Source of the DNA: Actinernus sp. WN-2022
Taxonomy: Eukaryota > Cnidaria > Anthozoa > Actiniaria > Actinernidae
DNA: 64,000 nucleotides
Reading direction: 5' to 3'
Assembly (NCBI GenBank): GCA_030867875.1
Contig: JAOWCC010001589.1
Coordinates: forward strand, 82,483,537 to 82,547,536
Within the stretch, counting starts at the first letter, position 1. Each line of letters starts with the position of its first letter. This document shows positions 43,801 to 55,800 of this stretch, piece by piece. The notes beneath the pieces were generated by a model, which had not been told where the DNA came from, made no database searches, and worked only from the letters and a program-made list of their open reading frames with translations. The position numbers and the translations under genes were made by a program.

Positions 43801-46800
43801 CCAGCTAAATGGGGAAAAAAAGAGTTAAAATCAAATCCTCGTCAAATTTACTTGTTTACAGAACCTCTGCAGCCTTTAGATGTTTATCTAACAAACAATA
43901 ACAAAACCTTTCTGATAAGTAAAGTATCTTCAAAAATAATTTACAAATGTTTTGTAAATTGTAAGTCTACTCTCCCCACTGCTAAACTCTATTTCGATTC
44001 TCGTTATGCCCACGCAAATATGCCGCTCGACTGGAAAAACATATATTTAATTCCTTTTAAGTGTGTTTTAGATACTAAAATAAGAGAAGTTCAATTTAAG
44101 CTCCTAAACGGCATTTTGTACACAAATTCATCTCTTTATAAGTTTGTTAAAATAGAGTCTCCTCTCTGTTCTTTTTGTCATTCGGAAGAGGAAATGGTTG
44201 AACACCTATTCTTTCGGCACTGTATATTTGTTGAGCGTCTTTGGCAATCAGTATTTCATTTTTTACGGAAGCACAATCTTGTTTTGAATCCTTTTTCTGA
44301 ACAAGTGGTTATATTAGGAGTTACAAACTTATCTGATGATTATCACTTGGTAAACCACGTTATCTAATGTTAGCAAATATATTTGTTTATAAATGTAAAT
44401 TCAAGGGAGTGCCTCCAACATTCTCTGCCTTTAGTAATAAAATAAAATTTGTGTATGACATAGAATTATTTATCGCCAGGGAGAATGATAGATTAACCTT
44501 CCATTTCGATAAATGGAATAAACTTCTTCCTTAACTTTCTTGTTTACTAAACGTAGTGATGACACCGTAACCAGTTTGAATCATTAATCTGCTGTTATAT
44601 TAGTAGTAAGCATCTTGCTCTGTATACCTTCTTGATTTTCTTTCCAACATGTGTTTAATGTATTTATTATTATTATAATTTTTCTTTCTTTTAATATATA
44701 TATTGTAATGTAAAAAAATAAAAAATATTCATGTAATTTATTTGTTTAATATAAAATAAAATATGTGAAATATATATATATATATATATCACTTATTCAG
44801 TTATGTTTGAGGGATTATTTTTGTTTACATTTAGCTCAACTTTGAAGACAAATAAAATCAGTCACTAAGTTAGTTTGAATTTTACAGGTGGGGCATTTGC
44901 TCTTATTTTGTGAATTTGTATTCCCCCACATGGTGGGGCATTTGTCAATATTTGTAAGTTATCCAGAACAAATCCCAACTACAGTGTATGTCCCGGGGTG
45001 GGGGGTTTACTTTGACTGGTAGATAAATCACAGGAGACCTGGCAGGCTTGATGTTTGAGTGTTAGTATGACAGATCTGAATTAGAAGACTTTGTATGGGA
45101 AGTTGCAATTTGTGACAATTAATAATATCTCAGTCTGTAAATATCGCAATAAGGTACATGTAACTTTACAGTTAACAGGGGGATTCCTCTAGGCGGGTCC
45201 GGGGGCAAGCTCCCGTGAAATTTTTGATTTCTAAGGCTCTGAAACGCTATTTCCTGCATTTTCAGGGCAGTTAAAAAAATCTTGAGATCATAGATAGTGA
45301 CAAACCAATTACAGCATGTCTATAATATTAGTCACTCACTGGAGTGGTCATCCAAAACAAAAGATAGTCCTTCTTGGGTGTAATAAATATTATTTTCCAA
45401 ATGATTTTACAAGTTCTGTAATTTTTTCTGGATCAGACGTCAGTTTCTCACAGCCATCGCAATTAATCTTCATTAGTGCTAGTCCACTTATTATAACCTC
45501 TTATTAGACATTGTTGAACGGCAACTAGTCTTTATGAATTTAAGCTGGCTGAAACTTCTCTCACTTTCACTCTCTCATGATCGAACCAGGTTAGAAGTAC
45601 TCTACGCTAAAATGATTGTATTAATTAATTTCATTCTACTGTTTTGAGCATAAAGAACATGGTCAGCTTCAGAAAGGGGGGTTCCATAGAACCCTTGGAA
45701 TCCCTCTAGATCCGCCACTGAAATCGCAAATTCTCATACAAAGTCTTATATTCAGACCTTGTGTAATAACATTCACACATCAAGACTGAGTATTCTGTGG
45801 AAAATGTTTGACTCTCAGTTCCACTAATCTAACAATTTCTCCAAGCAATTATGAGAAAGTGGTTGACTCACATTATATTAGCACATTATACCTATTGACA
45901 ACAACTTCTAAATGATAGGACTTATAGGATCAAATTTTCAGTAAGTCATTTGGTACCATACCCCCACCACAACATGGTACAAGATATCCAACCAAATTAA
46001 GCAGGAAAATCTGTGACATTTTTACCTTATCTTCCTCAATATCTTCAAACGATTCCACAATGTGAAGATCTCCCTGAAAAATTGTAGAGTACGATGGGTA
46101 GAATGAGATGAGAATCAGCAAAGTGTACATGGAATTATAGCCAATAATATTTTTCATCTGCAGTAATTAATTGGTTGTGAACAATGAAAAATAACATTCA
46201 TTAACACAGTCAGCTATACCTGAGCGTATCGGACAGAAAGTGCAACCCTTAATCCCATGCGTCTTACTTTCTTGGGTAAAGTATACTCATAGTCCTTAGG
46301 CTTGGGACCATGAACAACACTACCTGAAACGAAATAGTATCACTGAGGATAAATGCCTTGACCAGCTATTCCCTTTATACGTTACACACTTACCATCACT
46401 CTGGTGTACAGACTGTATGTTTAAACAAGGGCCTGTACTATTATAGGGCCTCAACATGGTTGAAACACCTTGTCAAGCAGCCTTTGTCAAGTGAACATCT
46501 CTGTTCTAAGCTCTGCAACATGTGATGCTCCGCTTGAGTGAATATATTTCTCGCATTTGGTATTGCTCAAAATTCAAATCGAAAACTTGAATGTCCAAAA
46601 ATGCACTGAAGAGTTTGTAAACGCTTCTAAAATGCTATTGACAGGCAACTACATTTTGTAGCTTCCTGCTGTTAACGTTTTCTTGGCTTATTTTAATTTT
46701 AGCTTCAGCAATTTAGTATTTTAACAGGAGAAGACTGATTACTTGCTTACTTGCTTGACTGTTCTAAATTTGATATTGAAATTTCGAATCCCAAAGGGCT

Positions 46801-49800
46801 AGAAGGGGGAGGGTCTTTTCTCTTTTATAGTGCAGGGCTTGTTTAAGACAGTGCATAAATCTTATGTTGATATAGTTACAGCACATATTTTTTAGTTAAG
46901 TATTCTTGCATGTTATACATGTAAAAGGATATCAAAGGCCAAATGCAGTTGTACATGACTTAGTACCAGATGAGCAAAATATCAAAAAAAAAATATTACT
47001 CTGCCCCTTAATTGGAGATACATGGCTCGTTATCATAATCATCATCTCGTGATCATTGTGATCATCACCATCATTATTATTATTGTCATCAGTACCACTG
47101 CGACTGACTGTCATTGTAATTATTATCAGTCCCAAGAACATTAAAAATAATAATATTATTCAAACCATTTCAGGTGTGTATAGATGTTTTCTTCAAGGTG
47201 GTAAGAAAAGCTTACCTCCTCTGAAATGTGGAGCTCGTATACTTCCCTGTCTGGCCTTGTTCAACCCTTTCTGTGCCCATGGCTTTCTACCTCCACCTCT
47301 CACTTCTCCACGGGATTTGACACAAGCTGTGCCCTAAACAGATTATAAAATAGAATTGATAGTATGTATGCTCTGATTGGCTGTAGAATCGATAGTATGC
47401 ATGCTCTGATTGGCTGTAGAATTGATAGTATGTATGCTCTGATTGGCTGTAGAATTGATAGTATGCCTGCTCTGATTGGCTGTAGAATTGATAGTATGTA
47501 TGCTCTGATTGGCTGCAGAATCGATAGTATGCATGCTCTGATTGGCTGTAGAATTGATAGTATGTATCCTCTGATTGGCTGTAGAATCGATAGTATGCAT
47601 GCTCTGATTGGTTGAAAGCTGTGTTTCTATAACTCTATGAAAACATAGAAAGTGAATGCACACTTGAGCTAACTTGTATTTTGGTGATCAAATAAAACAA
47701 GTGTTTTCCCTGTTTTTAATCGTTTATATTTTTTTATTTTTTTAAATGATTTACTGGTATTCTGTTTTACCACTCGAAGTCATGGATGGAGAACCTCAAC
47801 AAGCCTAAAGCCCCTCTATATGGAGGTCTCTGAGGGCCTACGATTTATTGTCCTTATCTGAGAAGACGTGAAGGTCTAACCATTAGCAGTTTGATCACAA
47901 AGGCAGCACCTTCTACTGAGTTATTTTGAGACCCTGAGTGTTGGCCCAGCCAGGGTTTGAACCTGCAACCTTCCGCACAATAGATCGGAGCTTAACCACT
48001 GAGCTACATGTAACCGGGAGATGGAAAACCGTGGAGTTATAGAAAATACATGTACCACTAATCTTGTGGAAAATTGGAAGAACTTTAAATAGAAGTTCAG
48101 GACTTTGGGCTCGTGCTACCATTGCCATTTATTGTTCTCCCAAACTCCCACTTGGGTTTCTATAACTCTATGTTTTATACTATTTCTTATTTAATACATG
48201 AATTTAAACACTAGCTGTGTGGTGAACAGTCTGACAGGAGCAATTTCTACATGTGCTTTATTTTTACAATGTACCTGTCAAATGTAACCAAGTGTGAATA
48301 TTGAGAGAAGATTTTGGATGCACTCTACATGTGCACTGCATCGTCATACTTACTGCTCTTCTTTTTGCTCTTTGCCACACAACTACTCTATGAAGTATAT
48401 CAATTCTGTAACAAAAGAAATGGAAAGAGTACAAACAATTAAACAACAAAATAGTACACTTGTAAGTATTTTAACAAGACTTAAAACTTAGACTTATCAT
48501 GATAATATTTAAATTAATAAATGAATATCATTCTGACAACATTAATCACAAAATTACAGATTCAGTAATACATGTACATGTATCTAGAAAGTAACTTCTA
48601 CTCTATGTACATTATTGTACAAGTACATAAATAATGACATTGTATTTTTTTTTTGTTGACATAATTATAAGACACTAATAAAACCAATAATTTAAAAAGC
48701 TAAGTTCTATTAGACATTACGTGCCATATTTTCGTCCCACTCATACGAAATCTGCTCTAATGAGAGTTGACTGTACGTAAACCCTACATACTTTTTAAAA
48801 GGAAGTTTTCGTACATGTAATTATTTAATATTTACCTAGGATTAGCACCAAATACAAAATCATTTAGCTCTACTAGGCCAGAAGGTTGGTCCTCTGTAAA
48901 TGATGTTACCCATGCCAAGATACCAGAACCATTATTTTCATGGCTTCTCTCTGATGTAAAGTGACACACTGCTGGGCTGAAGGTGCCTATTAAGAGAAAT
49001 ATCAAAATATTAATATAAAGCTGGATGGACATCTAAATGGGATCAAGAAATCAAGAATCATAGTTTAAGTATTCTTTTAAAAAAATGGCTGCTCTTTATA
49101 CTAATTATAGCACCTATTAGATGGTTTGCAGTGCCATGTGATTTCATAGCAACTGTTGCTAATGCCACCATGTTGGATGGCAGACAGAACCAAAATGGCA
49201 TAGTACTGTTTGACTGAGCGCAGCAGTTCGATGGTGATATATTAGTTGTGAACTAACCCTAACCCAACATTTAAAATAACCCAAACATGAACAATTATTA
49301 AGTGCTTAATTACTATCTTGAAAAAAAAGTTCAAAAAATAATTTCCCTAGTTCAAAATAATTTGAACTGGTTCAAGAAAAAATTACCTACATGTACATTG
49401 TCGTTTAAAAAAAAATGAACTTAGATCATATTTGAACAACAACAAACACTCCAGTAGATGAAATGAATATGTGGCAGCTTTCCCTGATGCCACACTTTTG
49501 TTATGGCTGAGTGATCCACTTGTCATATGTTAATGACTGATATCAATCAACAGAACCTTTTACTTCTGGTTAACTCTTTCGGGTCTGATCGTGTATGAGC
49601 TCAATAAATTGGCGAAATCCTGAGTGCTAACTCAACCCTCCCCCTCAGTTCAAGTTTGGCTAGCCTGGGGTAGTTAAATACTGCTGACTTTTTAAGCCGA
49701 GGGCTCAAACTTTCCCCACAATGCCATTCGGGAGAATTCTACATACTCGTCGACGGTAGGTATTTCTACTTTTGTAGGGGTTCCAATGAAATGTGCTCTA

Positions 49801-52800
49801 ATTTTGGAGAAAAATGCCACTGTCAGAGAGCTAGAGGACATCATTAAGTCTGAGGATGGCTGAAAAGTAATTGGTTTGCTTCTAGTAGGCTTTGTGAGGG
49901 GATTTCACAGGGTTTTTCTGTTGTGTTTGTGCTTTCAGACACAGGAAAAAATTCTTCAATGAAATCCTTGAAATCCTGCAGATCGCAGTCTTTTACCCCT
50001 GCTCAACCTACAATTTGTATTAGGATGTGTTTTTGTCACTTTAAAGCAACGGCTTGAGTCCAAATCACAGCTCTTGGTTGTAGGGGTAAAAGACTTCTAA
50101 AAAACATCCTACAGGAGTCCCAGAGGGGGGGACCCCTTGTGGAATTTGTGTCCAATCATTTACCCAGCATGCAATTGGAGGGGGTACAGGAAAACGTGGT
50201 GGAGAGAAATGCAGTGACAAGAATAGCGCGGTTCACAGTCGCTTGGTGTGTTTTGTGCAAACAAACCTGGTGGTTGGAAAGATTAAAGAAGGTACTGTAA
50301 CGACTGAGTGCTGATTTTGTGTTTGTTCTTGATTTCAAGTGCGAATGGGAAGGATGTTTTGAGCCGATTTTCAGCTCCTTAAAATTCGTGAAAATCAAAG
50401 AAACAAAAACGAATGCCAAAACAAATGAGCTTTCCTCCATAGTGAAAGAGTCAAGCGATCCCTGTTATAGCTCTGACTTTGAAGCCATTCATCCCTTCAC
50501 ATAACATCGCAACATCATCTTTCCAGCATGTCTAGATGTGATGCAATAATTTTTTCTCATATAGATCCCATGGGACCTATATTTACAGGCTCGGACCGGA
50601 AAGAGTTAAAAACTTCCTTTTGGTATTTCACCATCAATATTGATTTTTTTAAACAGAATTTGGGGTATTCGTAACTATATGAAACATTGTTACTAATACT
50701 ACAATTCTGCAGGAAAACATTTTTCCCCTAGCTTTTACATTTTGAAGGTATCCGGTAACCTTAAAGGGAACCTCGGCTGAAAAACAATGTTTGCTCTCAA
50801 GTGTTTGTTATGGATGGCTATAAAGTATGTTTCTGTGTTTGTCTCCAGTAAATTTAAAATACATCAATGTCAGCATAGACAAGCAGATTCATCTAAAAAT
50901 TCTGCAATCTTTTCCATTCTTAATTTTGGACAGGTTCCATCACAAGCAGTTGTGTGATTAGTTGAACAACATATGAAGGGGTCCGTGCAAGAATAACGTA
51001 AGTGACTTTTGATCTAGTTCTAAATTCTCTCTTAGAAAACAAAGAATATCAAGAAGAATTTGGAATTTGATCAGAAGTCACTTACGTTGTTCTTGCACGG
51101 ACCCCTTCATATATGCTGGTTCTTCCTCAGTGGGATTTTTTGGCACTTGGTCACATATTAATTCTATCAACTCAACACACTATATGAAGCTGTGGTTGCT
51201 GGCAGGTACTGTGGACTTTGTTGGACATCGAAAATATAGAACATAGAAGAGCATTAATCAAACTGAGAATTAGTGACCATATTTTAGAAATTGAACGTGG
51301 CTGCTTAATAGTAAAGCATATATTATTCCTGAAGAAAGAAAGTGCCCCCATTGTCAACGTATAGAAGATGAAAATCATTTTCTAATTGATTGTGACATTT
51401 ACTCTGACAAAAGGAATGCACTATTTCAAGAAATTGGCAAAGAACTTAACACTATAAAGAACTGATTGCACCTAGGGTATATAAATCTTTATTATTACAA
51501 AATATATTTATGAATGTTTTGAAATAAGAAAACATTAAAAATAACATGTATTACTTTATATTACTTAGTACTCATATTTATTTATCCCTTAGTATTTATC
51601 CTATTAAAGTTATTGGTTATGCCTAGATGTACATGTACATCTGTATATGGCTCTCTAATAAACGTTGTCTTGTCTTGTTACAGTTAGGAAGTTAAGGTCT
51701 CTTTTGCTAGTCAGCCCTAGAATATCATGCCAAGTTTATCTCATTTGCCAATACACGGCAGGGTGATTACTCCAGAGATGTATTTATGCTACTTAGCTCA
51801 ATTACCCCTTAAGTTATTCTAAGTAGTGCTTACTCTAATTTTCTTTATCAAACTCATTAATAATTCATGAAGCAAAAACAAAGGAAATCACTGAGCGATA
51901 ACTGTTCTGTAAATGTGATACACTAGATTTCAACCTGATTTACATAAACGTTTGCTTCAATTTTATTGGCCATAATAAGTTGCATAACCAAAATAACTGA
52001 AAACATGGATCTATACAATGTACATCTAGATGTTTGATAAGTCAGATACAGAATTTATGTCCATGCTTTATGGGATTTACAAACTCTCGCTTTCAGCTCG
52101 AGTTTGAAAATCTGATAAAGCCCTGCTACGCATTCTGTATCTATTACTTATCTATTTCTCCTTACATGTACCTTTACTGACTTATGTAATTTTGTACGAG
52201 TATATTAAATAAAGTGTTGTTGTTGTTTACATCCCCATTTATGGAGACAGGACCACAATTTTATATAGTCATCCACACAGTCCCCAAAGTAGAATCCCAG
52301 GTTTTTACACCTTGAGAAGAATCATTCAGTGCCTTAACCGGGTGTGTCAGCCTCAGTCTTCAATACGAAAAGCCAAAGTGCTAACCACTATGTCACTCTA
52401 TGTGCATGGCTCTGTATGCATGTGCAGAACCCATTCAACTGCTGCCTTGTTTGAATGATGGACGGCAAACCTTCTGGTGAGTCACTCACCACATGACTAC
52501 TTACCACAACAAGGCAATTCTTCAATAGCTGGTACTTTGGGTCTGGGTGCTGGGGACAGAGCCACAGGACGATGTACCAGTCGTATTAAAGGGCACTATT
52601 AGGAGAAGAAAAAAACATTTCAAATTAATTTGATCATAATAATGCAGGAGTCAACTTAAACCCCAACTCCCCCACCCCGGAACTAGGTGGGGATTTGATA
52701 AAAAAAAACAGTCAAATGCTGAAAAATGCCCATCAATCAGTTTATTTACCATTGATATTAAGTACAGAACATTACAATACAGCTAGCTTGACATGATAAT

Positions 52801-55800
52801 AAAAGAAATAATAAAGATGTCATGATTAATAGTGACAATTAATAGATAAAGTAAGCTCGCAATATGTATGTGGATTAAGGCTGGTTCTCATATGATCGCT
52901 GACGATAGCTAGCGATCGCCGGATCGTCCAAATCACTCAACCGAAGGATCGCTCACGATCGCTGCCAATTTTTTTTTTAACTTCTTTTTTCTCAACATTT
53001 TCTCCAAGAGCAATTAAGCTCATCGAGGGAGATTATGTCTGTATTGTTTACATAAATAGTGGAGTGCATTATAGTAATATTTAACTAAATTAACAGTGAT
53101 TATAATGACAAACATAAACAAATATATTAACAAAGTATATTAACAAAGTGCGTGAACAAAAGACAAAAAATACTAAATCATAAACTGTAAGTCAATGGTC
53201 TGCTACTATTTTCATCAGTTAATTGTCTGATCAGTTGTTAAATCGTTTGGTTTTCAATATGAATGACTGAACATTACACATTAGAGCATAGTTTTCTTCA
53301 TTGCCAATCTGTTCTGAGCCGTGTAAAAATATATGATTTTTTTGTGAATCTGATAAACTTATCCATCTGGAATGGAGTAACTGTGCAGAGAAGGAAACTA
53401 ATTGCTGACGCTGGGCGGCATATCGGGGGCAATATAGAAAATAATGTTGGACAGTTTCAATCATTTCCCATGTACAATTGCAGAAAGGAGAGGGTTTACA
53501 ATAAATTCTATATACATGTAGGTGCGCATTGAGAACGCAATCACTATGATTTAATCGCAATCTGGTGTGTAAAATCGAGCCATATCGACTCAAGGAAATG
53601 TTATAAATTTTGTTATATTTGTTCCCACAGAAAGTATTACGTAATCTAGTTTTGAATAAAGACAGAGATTCGACAGAACGTGTAGCAATATCCAAATTAT
53701 TCCATGATACTATTGTTGATGGGAAAAACAATTTCTTAAAGCGCTCAGTATGCATAGAAATTAGTGTAAAATTTTCATTTGATCGTAATGCATATCTTGA
53801 TCTTTGACTTACTTTTACAGGTAAAAGCTCACGAAGGTAGGACGGTGTATACGAGTTAACTATTTTATAAAATAAAGTTAATTTATGTAGAAATCTTCTA
53901 GTTACCATATCCTCCCAGCATAATTCGTTTAACAGTCGCTTTCTATTAGTTCCCTTCATAGCTCCAGTAGTGATCCTAGCTGATTCACACTGAACACATT
54001 ATAAAAGATTAGCTTCTCCTTCATTACACCCATCCCATATAACATCTGCATACTCCATTAATGGTCTAATAAGGCTTTTGTACAGGGAAATAAGAGTGGA
54101 TCTGTTGAGGTTGTATTTTACCCCTTTTAAAACATTCATACATTTACTAACTTTCTGATGTACACCAAGAATATGGTTACTCCAAGAGAAATTAGCCGAC
54201 AGAGTTAGTCCCAAATGAGTATGAGAGTCCACTTCACTTAACGCAATATGATCCAAGTAAAGTGTAGGATGAATTATTTTAAATTGCTTTACTGAAAATG
54301 TGATGCATTCACATTTGCTAACTAAGGTTCATAGTCATCAGCCACTGCTTACACCACATGTTAATAGTATTGAGATCTTTGTTTAATTTTACACCAGAAA
54401 TAGATGGATCATCTACTACGTCAAATAGTGACGTATCGTCAGCATAAAGAAAACAGTTGGATGAAACGTTTGTACTTAGATCATTAATGTAAACGAGAAA
54501 GAGCAATGGCCCAAGTACAGAACCTGTGGAACACCGGCATCAATATTTAACCAATTCGAGCTTTGCCCTTCAATAACTACTCTTTGTTTTCTGAAACTTA
54601 CTTAAAATTATAGATAGCTGCGAACCAACTTAAAAGAGGATCTTTAACTCCTAGATTTTCTAGTTTGTAAATTAAACCCTTATGCCATACTCTATCAAAC
54701 GCCTTACTTATATCAAGGAAAACCATATGTATCTCTTTTCCCTTTTCTAAAGCCTCATAAATCTTATGAGTAATGAGAATAAGTTGGTAAACAGTGCTAT
54801 CACCAGGTCGGAAACCAGATTGAAAATGACTAAGAAATCCGATGTTTACTAGAAATTCGTAAAGTCTGGTAAATACAATTTTTCTGGTATCTTAGAAATA
54901 GAAACAAGAAGCGAAACACTAAATTTACTAATATCAGCAGACTACTGAGATACACAGATAATAAAGTTATCCAACTACATTGTACATGTACCATTACTTG
55001 TTTACCGAGCCACTGTTTAATTCCAATTATTAAACCAAACTCAAAGCCGTAAAATAATAAAAAAACGTGCATTAAACTTACAAACATCCTCTTCATACTT
55101 AATTGTGGCGGAGTCAAAAATTTAGAGTCTGCCATCATGTTAGTCACATCGCTTTCCAAGTTTTGAACTTTATCGATGTCAACCACAACACTAAATCCTT
55201 CAAGTGCAGGTTATGCTTGCCCTTAAGCTTGTTCCTTGCCACACAATGCTTTCAGCATTGCAAAATGCCGCTTCAAACAAACATAGTATGGTAATTTCTT
55301 CATGTCAATCCCTTGAGATGTTCGTAATCGCAGGCGGTGATTACTCAAAAAGTTTGCATGGCATTGTGAATACAAAGGTTCAATGGTTCATTAAATAACC
55401 ATTATAAGTTTTTGAAGCCGTTTAATAAACGTGCAGCACATGTTTTATCAGGTCTAAAACTCTCGGGATGCACCCTCGAGTTTTAAACCTGATAAAACAC
55501 TGCTGCTCATTTATTAAACAGTACAAATTAACCGCCTCATTGGTTAGCTCAGTTGGTAGAGCACAGTATAGAGTGGGAGGTCGGGGGTTCAAATCCCGGC
55601 CGCGTCCTTGGGCAGGGATGTTTATAACCCGTTTTGCCTTGTCTCCTTCTACTTGTAATCAGTATTTGAAGGGGACGTGAAAGAACAGGTGTACTACTCG
55701 AAAAAGTGCAGGGGATTGTCACTCGGTACAGCAGTCTGGCCATTGCACTAACAACACACCTGACATTGTAAACTGCGTGGCAGCTATTTAAGCACTGTAA

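Noticed and set aside
47930..48008. tRNA gene on the - strand
   Set aside because: Same reason: A and B boxes only, followed by a SINE body.
55095..55186. Open frame with [17 protein letters not shown] and a GTAAGT after it, - strand in MRPL4 intron 1
   Set aside because: It does not match MRPL4, and exons 1 and 2 already join in phase without it; too little evidence for a separate gene.
55536..55608. tRNA gene
   Set aside because: D-arm and T-arm boxes are good but the acceptor ends do not pair and a SINE body with an (ATT)n tail follows.
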